Shown: piece after piece, positions 28,001-36,652 of the stretch
Position numbering within the stretch: the stretch's first letter is position 1
Layout of the letters: each line of letters opens with the position of its first letter
Assembly: GCA_019116285.1 (NCBI GenBank)
Contig: DXBX01000001.1
Coordinates: 1 to 64,000 of the forward strand
Direction of reading: 5' to 3'
DNA from: Candidatus Bacteroides merdigallinarum
GTDB taxonomy: Bacteria > Bacteroidota > Bacteroidia > Bacteroidales > Bacteroidaceae
Length of the DNA: 64,000 nucleotides
Notes under the pieces: generated by a model
What the model saw: only the letters and a program-made list of their open reading frames with translations
Told to the model about the DNA's origin: nothing
Database searches by the model: none
Made by a program: the position numbers and the translations under genes

Positions 28001-28201
28001 ACGCTGCCCAAGCAAGTGCTCAACAAGATAGGTATGGAATACCTCCGCTTCTATGTCAGCGCGGAAAACATCTGGACCATTTGCAGCCTGCCTAATGGTT
28101 TTGACCCCGAAACAGCCTATTCGGGCTATACGCAAAACAATTCGGGAAAAACTTATCCGCTGCAAGCGACTGTATCCTTCGGCGTGAATGTGACATTCTA
28201 A
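25031..28201 (+). CDS. SusC/RagA family TonB-linked outer membrane transporter
   Basis: A 1056-residue outer membrane protein. It has a signal peptide (MKRSLFVFLMLLGSLCIYA), a carboxypeptidase-regulatory-like domain (SITGKVTDRQNEPIIGASVV, about 23-105), a TonB-box-like region (EVVVVGFGTQ, near 105), a plug (about 115-230) and a beta-barrel ending in an aromatic residue (VNVTF). SusC proteins import oligosaccharides together with a SusD lid, using energy from TonB-ExbBD. The gene is followed by susD 28 bp later and preceded by the HTCS. The imported glycan cannot be told from the sequence, but the downstream sulfatase/fucosidase suggests a sulfated, fucosylated host glycan. Confidence 0.97.
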   Translation: MKRSLFVFLMLLGSLCIYAQHSSITGKVTDRQNEPIIGASVVVKGSSQGVISDIDGNFTLKDVPSEGTLQISYIGYKTSEVDINPSTSFYAITLEEDNQLLDEVVVVGFGTQRRANLTEAVATVDTKALESRPVTSLGQSLQGTVPGLNLSVGNMGGQLGQSMDVNIRGTGTISTGSTAATLVLIDGIEGNMNNLNPDDVESISVLKDAAASSIYGSRAAFGVILITTKKGKAGKASVSYAGNARYYGPQSLPNLMNSWDFANYFNEGSANSGGTPIFDEDTMQRIQQYMRGEITTSTVPNTNGNWQFHQLANDNVDWYDKQYKWSWAHEHNLNINGGSEKMQYYVSANYLGQDGNLRFGDDSYERINTNAKLNAQPFKWLDVEVNVKYVHTNLDNPLYTDLGGLLYHDIVRMWPTMPFKDPNGHYMRNGKLAQLTNGSRSVTENDNMYLQGQLVFHPLKGWNIYANVGLRTINEYRKQNLNKVYEYNVNNEPLLLAYGGNYTEGQTGAMQRWLRANHLTTSLYTDYEFNIDQDHVFKIMAGMNTEKYNNRVLDVQRMDLITESVPEIGAATGEDVINEASAYSWATAGFFGRINYDYKDRYFIAANIRYDGSSRFLRKDRWGTFGSFSLGWNVAREEFFPLDEELMSQLKPRLSWGTLGNQNTTSYYPMYLLQNVATNSGSWLMNGAFPAVASVPGTIASSLTWETIKSLNVGFDLSMFNNRLTANFDYFIRKTLDMVGPAAEIAHIYGTGMPSTNNTDLRTKGWELALNWRDQIGKVNYHVGFNISDARTYIDRYPNESKSLSTYYEGQELNDIWGYETHGIAKSQAEMDEWLAAGNRPSWGSGWTEGDIMYVDKNGDGVINTGANTLSDPGDQVKLGNSTPRFRFGLNLGLEWNNIDFSMFWQGVAKRDLWLDGPVFWGLNGGLWQSTGLEEHLDYYRPENTTSVFGPNTDAYFPRPYMDSDKNQQVQSRYMQNGAYMRLKNIQVGYTLPKQVLNKIGMEYLRFYVSAENIWTICSLPNGFDPETAYSGYTQNNSGKTYPLQATVSFGVNVTF

Positions 28202-28229
28202 TAACAGACTAAAAACAAAAGTACATACA

Positions 28230-30281
28230 ATGAAAAAGACCATATTCTATTCCATGTGCATCGCAGGCGGGCTGAGCCTGGCCTCGTGTAACGACTTCCT
28301 GGACCTAGAGCCCATCACCGACGTGGCTACCACGGAATACCTGTATGCAGAAAATGACCTGGCTGCCTACGCCGCCAACCTGTATGCCTTCGACCTCGGC
28401 TACGACAACTTCAACGGCAAGGGGAACGTGTGCCTGCCTTCGCACGGCACGGGTTACAATTTGGGCCTGTTCGATGATGACAACGGCACCGACAACCAGA
28501 CAGCCAACACCCCCAGCAAGCTGTTCGTGACCGGACAGACCTATGTGGGCGACTACAACCTGTGGAACGACTACCTGACCGCCATCCGTGCGGCCAATTA
28601 CTTCCTGGAAAGGGTGCCCCAACGCAACGAGAACGGGGAAATCAGCGGCACACCCGCCAACATTGACCACTACATCGGCGAGGTCTATTTCTTCCGGGCC
28701 TGGTTCTATACGCAGGCTTTGGAGAACCTGGGAGACTTCCCCATCCTGACCACCACGCTGAGCGAGGATTACAACGAGGTGCGCGAAGCCTCCCGGCGCC
28801 GCCCGCGCAATGAGGTGGCCCGCTTCATCCTCGAAGACCTCGACAAGGCCTACGAACTCATGCTGCCCACACCGCCCATGAGCAACCGCCTGACACGGGA
28901 TTGCGCGGCATTGCTGAAAAGCCGGGTGGCGCTGTTTGAAGGGACATGGGAAAAGTACCATGCCGGCACCGCCTTCGTGCCCAACGGTCCCGGATGGCCC
29001 GGCGCGGACATGGACTACCTCAGCGGATACAGCTATGATGCAAACACGGAAATACAATATTTCCTGCAACAGGCCGTCGAGGCCGCAGACCTGGTGGCAC
29101 AAGGACACGGGCTGTATGGTGACTATGCCGCCATGTTCAACTCCATAGACCTGAGCGGCATGGACGAAGTCCTGTTGTGGCGCGCTTATGGCGTGAGTTC
29201 CAATGCCACGGTCTTCCACCACGTGGTGGACTACCTGCAACGCAACGGCAGCGGCAACACGGGCTACACACGTTCGATGGTGGATGCCTTCCTGATGGAA
29301 AACGGGCTGCCCATCTATGCCAGCGGTTCCGGCTACCAAGGCGACGACACCTATGAACATCTGTTCAGCGGACGTGACCCCCGCATGGACATGTGCATCC
29401 TGAAGACAGGCGACCTGCTCTCCGACGGTCCCAACCTGGTGGACTATATCAAGGAGGAAGACGGTTTTGGCTACTTCTACCGGGCCCCCATCTTTGAGGG
29501 ACAAGTGGAAAACGGCAACCCGACCGGCTACAGCCTGCGCAAGGGCTTGAACACATCAGGGGAGATGAAGACCACCAGTCCCTCCTATACGGGATGTCCG
29601 GTGTTCCGCGCAGCCGAGGCTTACCTGAACTACATCGAGGCTTATTATGAACTGAACGGGAACCTGGGAGGCAACTGCGATGCCTATTGGAAAGCCCTGC
29701 GGCAACGTGCCGGCATGTCCACCGACTACCAGCTGACCATCAGCAACACCGTCATGGCCAACGAACGCGCCGACTGGGGAAGCTACTCCGCCGGGCAGCA
29801 GGTGGACGCCACCTTGTACAACATCCGCCGCGAACGGCGCATTGAACTGATATCGGAAGGATTCCGCCTGGCCGACCTGAGACGCTGGCGCGCGCTGGAC
29901 CAAGTGAAGAACGTGCACATCCAGGGCTTCAACTTCTGGGACAGCATGTACCAACTCTACACAGACCCGAATCCGGAAGGAGCAAGTGCTAAACTGACCG
30001 AGATTACCCTACAACCTTACGGTTCCTCCAACGAGCCAAACATATCCGCCCAGGATGACCCCTATGCAGAAGGCAAGTATTACCTGCCTTACCGCAAAAG
30101 CGAAAGCAACATCGGATTCAACGGACTGAACTGGACAGAAGCCAAGTACCTGTACCCCATCAGCAACTACGAATTCCGCCTGACCACGGAACAAGCTGGT
30201 TCCAATGACTTCGAGACTTCTTCCATCTACCAGAATCCCGGATGGAGCATGATGGACGGCACGTTACCTGAAGGCGAATAA
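28230..30281 (+). CDS. SusD/RagB family glycan-binding lipoprotein
   Basis: A 683-residue surface lipoprotein with lipobox LSLASC (Cys20). The mature start CNDFLDLEPITDV is typical of SusD proteins, as is the C-terminal RRERRIELISEGFRLADLRRW block (about residues 530-552), part of the TPR-like fold. It forms the lid of the SusC transporter (28 bp upstream) and captures oligosaccharides at the cell surface. At 683 residues it is longer than classical SusD (about 550). A strong terminator follows its stop, so susCD can be expressed as a two-gene unit. Confidence 0.96.
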   Translation: MKKTIFYSMCIAGGLSLASCNDFLDLEPITDVATTEYLYAENDLAAYAANLYAFDLGYDNFNGKGNVCLPSHGTGYNLGLFDDDNGTDNQTANTPSKLFVTGQTYVGDYNLWNDYLTAIRAANYFLERVPQRNENGEISGTPANIDHYIGEVYFFRAWFYTQALENLGDFPILTTTLSEDYNEVREASRRRPRNEVARFILEDLDKAYELMLPTPPMSNRLTRDCAALLKSRVALFEGTWEKYHAGTAFVPNGPGWPGADMDYLSGYSYDANTEIQYFLQQAVEAADLVAQGHGLYGDYAAMFNSIDLSGMDEVLLWRAYGVSSNATVFHHVVDYLQRNGSGNTGYTRSMVDAFLMENGLPIYASGSGYQGDDTYEHLFSGRDPRMDMCILKTGDLLSDGPNLVDYIKEEDGFGYFYRAPIFEGQVENGNPTGYSLRKGLNTSGEMKTTSPSYTGCPVFRAAEAYLNYIEAYYELNGNLGGNCDAYWKALRQRAGMSTDYQLTISNTVMANERADWGSYSAGQQVDATLYNIRRERRIELISEGFRLADLRRWRALDQVKNVHIQGFNFWDSMYQLYTDPNPEGASAKLTEITLQPYGSSNEPNISAQDDPYAEGKYYLPYRKSESNIGFNGLNWTEAKYLYPISNYEFRLTTEQAGSNDFETSSIYQNPGWSMMDGTLPEGE

Positions 30282-30320
30282 CAACAAACAGTCTTTAAGT
30301 CACTGACATGATGAACCTTT

Positions 30321-30371
30321 GGGCGTGTCTGAATGAAAAATACAACCATTTTCATTTCGGCACGCCCTTTT
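30321..30371 (+). terminator. Rho-independent terminator after susD
   Basis: Arms GGGCGTG (30321-30327) and CACGCCC (30361-30367) extend inward through a second paired block (GAATGAAAA against TTTTCATTTC), followed by TTTTT. It lies 40 nt past the susD stop. A TATCTTTA box at 30386-30393 may restart transcription for the sulfatase-fucosidase gene. Confidence 0.8.
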
Positions 30372-30437
30372 TACCACAAAATAGCTATCTTTACAACCCA
30401 AATCCTTCGGAAGAGTTTCTTCCTTAAAACGACACAT

Positions 30438-33329
30438 ATGAAAAAGACCTTATTCGCATCTTTCATTTTAGGAGCCGCCTCTGCCGGACTTTATGCCCAG
30501 GAAACGCCTTCACCCAACATCGTGCTGATATTGTGCGATGACATGGGATTCTCTGACATCGGATGCTATGGCGGAGAGGTGGAAACGCCTTGCTTAGACA
30601 GCCTGGCGCGCGAGGGGGTACGCTTCAGCCAATTCAAGAACACCGGGAGGAGCTGCCCCACCCGTGCTTCCCTGCTGACCGGACGTTACCAGCATGAAGT
30701 AGGAATGGGCTGGATGACCGCCGTAGACGAGCACCGACCCGGATACCGGGGTCAATTGTCCAAAGAATATCCCACCATCGCCGAAGTCTTGAAAGACAAT
30801 GGATATGCCACCTATATGAGCGGGAAATGGCACACCACCGTGGACGGGGCTTTCCAGGCTCCCAACGGAAGTTATCCGGTACAACGGGGATTCGACCGTT
30901 ACTATGGCTGTCTGAGTGGAGGAGGGAGCTACTACAAGCCCAAACCTGTGTACAACGACCTGACACCTGTCACGGAGTTTCCGGAGGACTACTATTATAC
31001 AACAGCCTTAACGGACTCTGCCATCAGCTTCATACGCCAATGCCCCGACACAAAGCCCATGTTCCTCTATATGGCCTATTACGCCCCGCACCTTCCCTTA
31101 CAAGCTCCCGCGGACAGGGTGGAAAAATGCCTGGAACGTTATAAGGCCGGCTATGACGTATTGCGCCGCCAGCGTTTTGAGCGACAAAAAGAAATGGGGC
31201 TCATCCCTGCCGACATGGAATTGCCTGTCTACACCAAAGAATTCGGAGGCAAACGGCCGGCTTGGGAGGAGCTGACGGAGGAACAACGCCAACAATGGAC
31301 AAAAGATATGGCCACGTATGCAGCCATGATAGAAATCATGGACGAGGGCATCGGCCAAATCGTCGATGCTTTCCGGCAAAAAGGAACACTGGACAATACG
31401 GTCTTCCTGTTCCTCAGCGACAATGGGGCCACCTTGGAAGGGGGACACTTGGGACAACTAATGGCCGACCTATCCAATACACCCTACCGCAGCTACAAAC
31501 AATGGTGTTTCCAAGGAGGCACCAGCACGCCCTTCATCCTGACCTATGGTGACCCACAGAAAAACCGGATGAAAGGAAAAATCCTCCCGACCATGACCCA
31601 TGTCATCGACCTCCTGCCCACCTGCATGGATTTGGCATCAGCCACTTGGCCTGCCCGCTTCAAGCATGCCGACTTGCCGGGAAGGAGCCTCCTGCCTGTA
31701 TTGGACGGCAAACCAGCGGACGAGCGCACGCTATTTTTCGAGCACCAGAGCTCTTGTGCCATCATCAAAGGCTCCTGGAAACTGGCACGTGCCAATCAAC
31801 ACGAACCTTGGGAATTGTTCGACCTGCAAACCGACCCATTCGAAACGAAAAACCTCGCCGGCCAACAACCAGAAAAGGTGAAAACCTTGGAAAACGAATG
31901 GAACGCATGGGCCAAGGAAACGCACGTATTCCCTTTGGAAGACAAACCATGGGGGCAACGCATTGATTTCTACAAGAAACAGAACAGCGACCAGGACGGG
32001 GTGGATAACCCTGTGCCGGCCTCCCGCCAACTGAAATGGCACGAAGCCGAGATGGGCGTGGTGTTCCATTATGACCTGCACGTGTTCGACGGGCAAGTTT
32101 ATGGACAAGGCAACAACCGTATCAACCCGGTAGAGGACTACAACATCTTCAATCCCACACAGCTGGACACCGACCAATGGATAGAGGCGGCCAAGGCGGC
32201 GGGAGCCAAGTTTGCCGTATTGACCGCTACCCATGAGACCGGCTTCGGCTTGTGGCAAAGCGATGTGAACCCTTATTGCTTGAAGTCCGTGAAATGGCGC
32301 GACGGCAAGGGGGACATCGTGCGCGACTTTGTCAATTCCTGCCGCAAATACGGCATCCAGCCGGGCATCTATGTGGGCATCCGCTGGAACTCACTGCTGG
32401 GCATCCACAACTTCAAGGCCGAAGGTGACGGGGAGTTCGCACGCAACCGCCAAGCCTGGTACAAACGCCTCTGCGAGAAGATGGTGACGGAGCTCTGCAC
32501 CCGCTACGGAGACCTGTTTCTGATCTGGTTCGACGGCGGAGCGGATGACCCGACCGGGCTGGGACCCGACGTGGAACCCATTGTCAACAAGTATCAGCCC
32601 AACTGCCTGTTCTACCACAACGTGAACCGGGCAGACTTCCGCTGGGGAGGCTCGGAAAGCGGCACCGTGGGCTACCCTTGCTGGTCCACCTTCCCCACTC
32701 CCTACAGCCACAGTAACGCCACCGATGGTGTGCAGGCACACAACGTACTGCTGGCACACGGAACCCCGGACGGTGCCTACTGGGTACCTGCCATGGCCGA
32801 TACTCCCTTACGGGGATACAATGGCCGGCACGAATGGTTCTGGGAGCCGGGCGATGACGACAAAGCCCTCTACCCATTGGATCACCTGATGGACATCTAT
32901 GAGAAGTCGGTGGGAAGAAACGCCACTCTCATCGTCGGGCTGACCCCCAATCCGGACGGAGTGCTGCCTGCCGGAGACGTACAACGGCTGAAAGAATGGG
33001 GTCGGGAAATCGACCGACGTTTTGGACATCCCTTGGCACAGACTTCGGGTCATTCATCCGAACTCCAACTGTCTTTGGAGAAAGCGCAAGATGTCTGTTA
33101 CTATATTCTTCAGGAGGACATCCGCCAAGGCGAAAGGATACGCTCCTACCGGATAGAAGCCAAGGTAGGAGGAAAATGGGAAACCGTAGCACAAGGCACT
33201 TCCGTGGGACACAAGCGCATCGGGACGTTCGACACGCTCAAGGCATCAGACTTCCGTGTAGTGGTAGAGCAATCCACGGACACGCCCTGCATCCGCAACT
33301 TCAGCATCTACGGTGCCGGAGAGGATTGA
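30438..33329 (+). CDS. fused serine-type sulfatase and GH29 alpha-L-fucosidase
   Basis: A 963-residue secreted bifunctional protein with signal peptide MKKTLFASFILGAASAGLYA. Residues about 25-510 form an alkaline-phosphatase-fold sulfatase: metal ligands in CDDMG (Asp34, Asp35), the activation motif S72-C-P-T-R76 before ASLLTGR, and SDNG near residue 325. The modified residue is Ser rather than Cys, so it needs an anaerobic (anSME-type) formylglycine maturase, absent from the window. Residues about 525-850 are a GH29 fucosidase with nucleophile Asp699 in WFDGGAD, and residues about 855-963 look like a beta-sandwich module. The start at 30438 begins the signal peptide; an earlier in-frame ATG lies in the terminator-promoter region. 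It probably strips sulfate and fucose from the same glycan. Confidence 0.9.
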   Translation: MKKTLFASFILGAASAGLYAQETPSPNIVLILCDDMGFSDIGCYGGEVETPCLDSLAREGVRFSQFKNTGRSCPTRASLLTGRYQHEVGMGWMTAVDEHRPGYRGQLSKEYPTIAEVLKDNGYATYMSGKWHTTVDGAFQAPNGSYPVQRGFDRYYGCLSGGGSYYKPKPVYNDLTPVTEFPEDYYYTTALTDSAISFIRQCPDTKPMFLYMAYYAPHLPLQAPADRVEKCLERYKAGYDVLRRQRFERQKEMGLIPADMELPVYTKEFGGKRPAWEELTEEQRQQWTKDMATYAAMIEIMDEGIGQIVDAFRQKGTLDNTVFLFLSDNGATLEGGHLGQLMADLSNTPYRSYKQWCFQGGTSTPFILTYGDPQKNRMKGKILPTMTHVIDLLPTCMDLASATWPARFKHADLPGRSLLPVLDGKPADERTLFFEHQSSCAIIKGSWKLARANQHEPWELFDLQTDPFETKNLAGQQPEKVKTLENEWNAWAKETHVFPLEDKPWGQRIDFYKKQNSDQDGVDNPVPASRQLKWHEAEMGVVFHYDLHVFDGQVYGQGNNRINPVEDYNIFNPTQLDTDQWIEAAKAAGAKFAVLTATHETGFGLWQSDVNPYCLKSVKWRDGKGDIVRDFVNSCRKYGIQPGIYVGIRWNSLLGIHNFKAEGDGEFARNRQAWYKRLCEKMVTELCTRYGDLFLIWFDGGADDPTGLGPDVEPIVNKYQPNCLFYHNVNRADFRWGGSESGTVGYPCWSTFPTPYSHSNATDGVQAHNVLLAHGTPDGAYWVPAMADTPLRGYNGRHEWFWEPGDDDKALYPLDHLMDIYEKSVGRNATLIVGLTPNPDGVLPAGDVQRLKEWGREIDRRFGHPLAQTSGHSSELQLSLEKAQDVCYYILQEDIRQGERIRSYRIEAKVGGKWETVAQGTSVGHKRIGTFDTLKASDFRVVVEQSTDTPCIRNFSIYGAGED

Positions 33330-33391
33330 ATAGGAAAGAGTTATAGTATAAACCATCGACGATTGATCACATAAACAAAAAGCAAAAACAT

Positions 33392-34951
33392 ATGAACAAA
33401 TACCTATTGTCTGCCATCTCATTGGCATCCGCGATCCCGGCAACAGCCCATCCGGGAGACCACACGGCGAATACGCAAGAAGACAAGCCGCAACGCCCCA
33501 ACATCATCCTCTTCCTGGTGGATGATATGGGATGGCAGGACACCTCGCTGCCTTTCTGGACAGAAAAGACCCCTTACAATGAAATGTTCGAAACGCCCAA
33601 TATGGAACGGCTGGCCTCCCGGGGCATGATGTTCACCCAAGCGTATGCCTGCAACATCAGCTCAGCTACCCGATGCAGCCTCATCACCGGAGCCAACAAT
33701 GCCCGCCATCGCGTGACCAACTGGACCTTGGAGCGCGACAAGACGACCGATCGCCCCAGTTCCACCCTGGACTTACCGGACTGGAACTACAACGGTGTGA
33801 GCCAGGTGGAAGGCACACCCAATACCTATGTGGGCACCTCTTTCGTGGATCTGCTGCGCCAAAGCGGCTACCACACCATCCACTGCGGTAAGGCCCATTG
33901 GGGAGCCATAGACACCCCGGGAGAGAATCCCGCCCACTGGGGCTTCGAAGTGAACATCGCCGGACATGCCGCCGGAGGACTGGCCACCTACCTCAGCGAA
34001 CAGAATTACGGGCACACACGCGACGGAAAGGCCTATTCGCTGATGTCCATCCCGGGATTGGAGAACTACTGGGGCACCGGTACCTTTGCCACGGAGGCCT
34101 TGACCCGCGAGGCTATCAAGGCATTGGACAAAGCCAAGAAATACAACCAGCCTTTCTACCTGTACATGGCCCATTATGCGGTGCATATACCCATCGACAA
34201 AGATATGCGCTTCTTCCCCAAGTATGTGCGCAAAGGACTGAGCGACAAGGAGGCAGCCTACGCCTCGCTGGTGGAAGGCATGGACAAGAGCCTGGGCGAC
34301 CTGATGGACTGGCTGGAAAAGAACGGCGAAGCGGACAACACCATCTTCATCTTCATGAGCGACAATGGCGGACTGGCTGCCGAACCCGCCTGGCGCGACG
34401 GGGAGCCGCATACCCAAAACACGCCCTTGAAAAGCGGCAAAGGCTCGCTGAACGAAGGCGGCATCCGCGAACCGATGATTGTCAGCTGGCCCGGCATAGT
34501 AGAACCCGGCACCCGGTGCGACAACTACCTGATGATTGAAGACTTCTATCCCACCCTGCTTGAAATGGCCGGCATAGACCCGAAGGAGAGCACGTCTCCC
34601 TTGGATGGCATCAGCTTCCTGCCGTTGCTGAAAGGCACCGGCAATCCCTCGAAAGGGCGCGCCTTGGTATGGAACTTCCCCAACATCTGGGGAAACGACG
34701 GGCCGGGTATCAACTTGAACTGTGCCATCCGCAAGGACGACTGGAAACTGATTTATTACTACGAAACGGGCAAAAAAGAGTTGTACAACATCCCGCAGGA
34801 CATCGGCGAGGCGCACGATTTGTCTGCCGAACATCCCGACATCGTACGGAAATTGTCCAAAGAGTTGGGTGAATACCTGCGCCGGGTAGACGCACAACGG
34901 CCTTCATTCAAAGCAAGCGGAAAGCCCTGCCCCTGGCCGGACGAGGTGTAG
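33392..34951 (+). CDS. serine-type sulfatase
   Basis: A 519-residue periplasmic or surface sulfatase with a signal peptide (cleavage near TAHPG, residue 20). Metal-binding VDDMGW is at 43-48. The activation motif is S90-S-A-T-R94 before CSLITG: Ser is at the formylglycine position and the usual Pro is replaced by Ala. HRVTNWTL follows, a signature of one arylsulfatase-like branch. SDNGGL near residue 328 completes the metal site. It follows the sulfatase-fucosidase by 62 bp on the same strand, so the two are likely one unit. The sulfated sugar it acts on cannot be read from the sequence. Confidence 0.92.
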   Translation: MNKYLLSAISLASAIPATAHPGDHTANTQEDKPQRPNIILFLVDDMGWQDTSLPFWTEKTPYNEMFETPNMERLASRGMMFTQAYACNISSATRCSLITGANNARHRVTNWTLERDKTTDRPSSTLDLPDWNYNGVSQVEGTPNTYVGTSFVDLLRQSGYHTIHCGKAHWGAIDTPGENPAHWGFEVNIAGHAAGGLATYLSEQNYGHTRDGKAYSLMSIPGLENYWGTGTFATEALTREAIKALDKAKKYNQPFYLYMAHYAVHIPIDKDMRFFPKYVRKGLSDKEAAYASLVEGMDKSLGDLMDWLEKNGEADNTIFIFMSDNGGLAAEPAWRDGEPHTQNTPLKSGKGSLNEGGIREPMIVSWPGIVEPGTRCDNYLMIEDFYPTLLEMAGIDPKESTSPLDGISFLPLLKGTGNPSKGRALVWNFPNIWGNDGPGINLNCAIRKDDWKLIYYYETGKKELYNIPQDIGEAHDLSAEHPDIVRKLSKELGEYLRRVDAQRPSFKASGKPCPWPDEV

Positions 34952-34966
34952 CTTGATTTTTCAGGC

Positions 34967-35004
34967 GCGGATAACGCAGAGAGCACAGATTCTGCGTTAT
35001 CCGC
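34967..35004. terminator. bidirectional terminator-like hairpin (GCGCGGAT family)
   Basis: Perfect 14-bp arms GCGGATAACGCAGA (34967-34980) and TCTGCGTTATCCGC (34991-35004) with a 10-nt loop. It lies between the convergent sulfatase and alkD-like genes, where it can serve both. Confidence 0.75.
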
Positions 35005-35027
35005 ATCCCATAATATGCAATTGGGCA

Positions 35028-35834
35028 TTAAACGGACATATACTTCTTCTTGTCCTCCGGCGAGAGTTTCTCAATGGCATAACGCAGCATTGTGCGGGGC
35101 ATCCTCTCATAAAGGACATCCAAAAGACACTTCAGACTGTCCTCATCCTGTTTGCCCACTTCACGCAACATCCAGCCTGTAGCCTTTTGGTTCAGATCAT
35201 GCAGGCGCGTGGCATTCGGTTTGGCATTCGGATCATCATAAACCGCGTGCTCGGCAAGCAGGTAAGGAACCAATGTCAGTATAAGCAAATCGTAGCCCCG
35301 GCGAATCATAGGAAGGTTGGAAACGATCTGGATGCGCTGCTCCCAGATGGAGGGACTCTTGTAATAATTCCAAAAACGGGCCTTGAATTTCTGGTAACGG
35401 CGGGGATTCTTCCAGGCCTCTATTATGGATTCCCCCATGATGTGAGGTGCGCTGAGGTCCACCAGATCCCAGTTGTTGATATACTTGGTATGATCCATGT
35501 AGAAATAGACAATCTCCCTGCGTTCTTCCGGAGTAGCCTTCTTGAAACGCTCCACCAGCATCAGCAGGGCGCAGAGACGGCACTCGTGCCACTTGCTCTT
35601 CAGGAGGCACTTCACCACCGGCAGGGGTTCGTCCTTGTGGGCCTTGGCCACCCGGCGTACATCGGGCACCACGATACCCAGGAATTTATCCCCTTCGCCA
35701 TACTCGCCTTTCCCGGTCTTGAAGAAGCGGGGCAGGTATTCGCGTTTTTCAGGATTTACATAGGTTTCCAATTCACTTTGAATGGCCGCGGCGCGGAAGG
35801 CTGTGTCGGCGGCTGTCTGATTCAATGAAGGCAT
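35028..35834 (-). CDS. AlkD-like DNA alkylation repair protein
   Basis: A 268-residue all-helical protein of the AlkD/HEAT-like family. Diagnostic blocks are KFLGIVVPDVRRVAK (about residues 50-64), WHECRLCALLML (about 86-97) and NNWDLVDLSAPHIMG (about 125-139); the conserved Trp and Asp of the glycosylase site lie in the last block. AlkD enzymes excise alkylated purines without base flipping. It is convergent with the sulfatase gene and divergent from the TetR gene. A TACCTTTG box lies 40 nt upstream of the start. Confidence 0.88.
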   Translation of the reverse strand: MPSLNQTAADTAFRAAAIQSELETYVNPEKREYLPRFFKTGKGEYGEGDKFLGIVVPDVRRVAKAHKDEPLPVVKCLLKSKWHECRLCALLMLVERFKKATPEERREIVYFYMDHTKYINNWDLVDLSAPHIMGESIIEAWKNPRRYQKFKARFWNYYKSPSIWEQRIQIVSNLPMIRRGYDLLILTLVPYLLAEHAVYDDPNAKPNATRLHDLNQKATGWMLREVGKQDEDSLKCLLDVLYERMPRTMLRYAIEKLSPEDKKKYMSV

Positions 35835-35873
35835 TTTTTTAACGTTATAAAGTTATTTATTTATATGGACCTT

Positions 35874-35881
35874 CAAAGGTA
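35874..35881 (-). promoter_or_regulatory. TACCTTTG, -7 element of the alkD-like gene
   Basis: The minus-strand box is 40 nt before the ATG at 35834, 22 bp from the opposite-facing TetR promoter box, so the two promoters overlap back to back. Confidence 0.55.
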
Positions 35882-35903
35882 AGCATAAATCACAAATTAT
35901 AGC

Positions 35904-35911
35904 TACATTTG
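35904..35911 (+). promoter_or_regulatory. TACATTTG, -7 element of the TetR gene
   Basis: Perfect box 31 nt before the ATG at 35942. It covers the alternative ATG at 35909, which rules that start out if the promoter is real. Confidence 0.55.
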
Positions 35912-35941
35912 AACAAAAAATTCAAGCATACATATTGCACT

Positions 35942-36562
35942 ATGGGCAAAGGAGAAGCAAGTCGCCAAATGATACTCATGGAGGCATTCAAGCTGTTCGC
36001 CACGATGCCGTATGACCGCGTGTCGTTCAGCGTCATGGAGAAGGAAATCGGCATCAGCCGCGGCTCCATGGTCTATTATTTCAAGAACAAGGAGGGACTG
36101 TTCAAGGAGGTGGTATATACTTTCGTCTATGGAGCTTCTTCCATAAAAGCCGTTCCTGATGCTTACAAGCTATCCCTTTGCTCGTTTTATAACTACTTCA
36201 TCGAAATCCTGAAGCGCGAACAGGAGCAGATGTCTCGCCGAGACATTGCCAATGTCAATGAAGCACTAATGCGCATCGAAAGTTCTGCCTTGACCTATCT
36301 GCCGGATTTCAAGGAACAGACCGCCCAATGGTATGAGGAAGAATTGCAGATTTGGAAATCCGTCATTGAAAACGCAATGACCACTGGGGAAATCAGCCGG
36401 CGGATTGACCCGGTAGCCGTCAGCCGCTTGTTTGAAGATTGCTACCTGGGCAGGGCGTTCAACGGCGTATTTACAAAGACTGGATATGACATAGACAAGC
36501 TGAAGCAAACGTATGACCAACTGTATGCGCTGCTCACTTCTTCAGACATTAATCCAGACTAA
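35942..36562 (+). CDS. TetR family transcriptional regulator
   Basis: A 206-residue regulator with an N-terminal TetR helix-turn-helix: ILMEAFKLFATMPYDRVSFS leads into VMEKEIGISRGSMVYYFKNKEGLF (about residues 27-50). The helical C-terminal ligand-binding part cannot be matched to an effector. The start at 35942 (MGKGEASRQ) is used because a -7 box overlaps the earlier ATG. It is divergent from the alkD-like gene. No efflux pump, the usual partner, is next to it; its target is unknown. Confidence 0.88.
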   Translation: MGKGEASRQMILMEAFKLFATMPYDRVSFSVMEKEIGISRGSMVYYFKNKEGLFKEVVYTFVYGASSIKAVPDAYKLSLCSFYNYFIEILKREQEQMSRRDIANVNEALMRIESSALTYLPDFKEQTAQWYEEELQIWKSVIENAMTTGEISRRIDPVAVSRLFEDCYLGRAFNGVFTKTGYDIDKLKQTYDQLYALLTSSDINPD

Positions 36563-36652
36563 ATTTATAACTATCATTCTAATTCCTTTTACCACCCCCC
36601 TACCAGGACCTCGTGCCTTCTAAGACAGCGAAAACACAGTTCGTTCGCTTCA

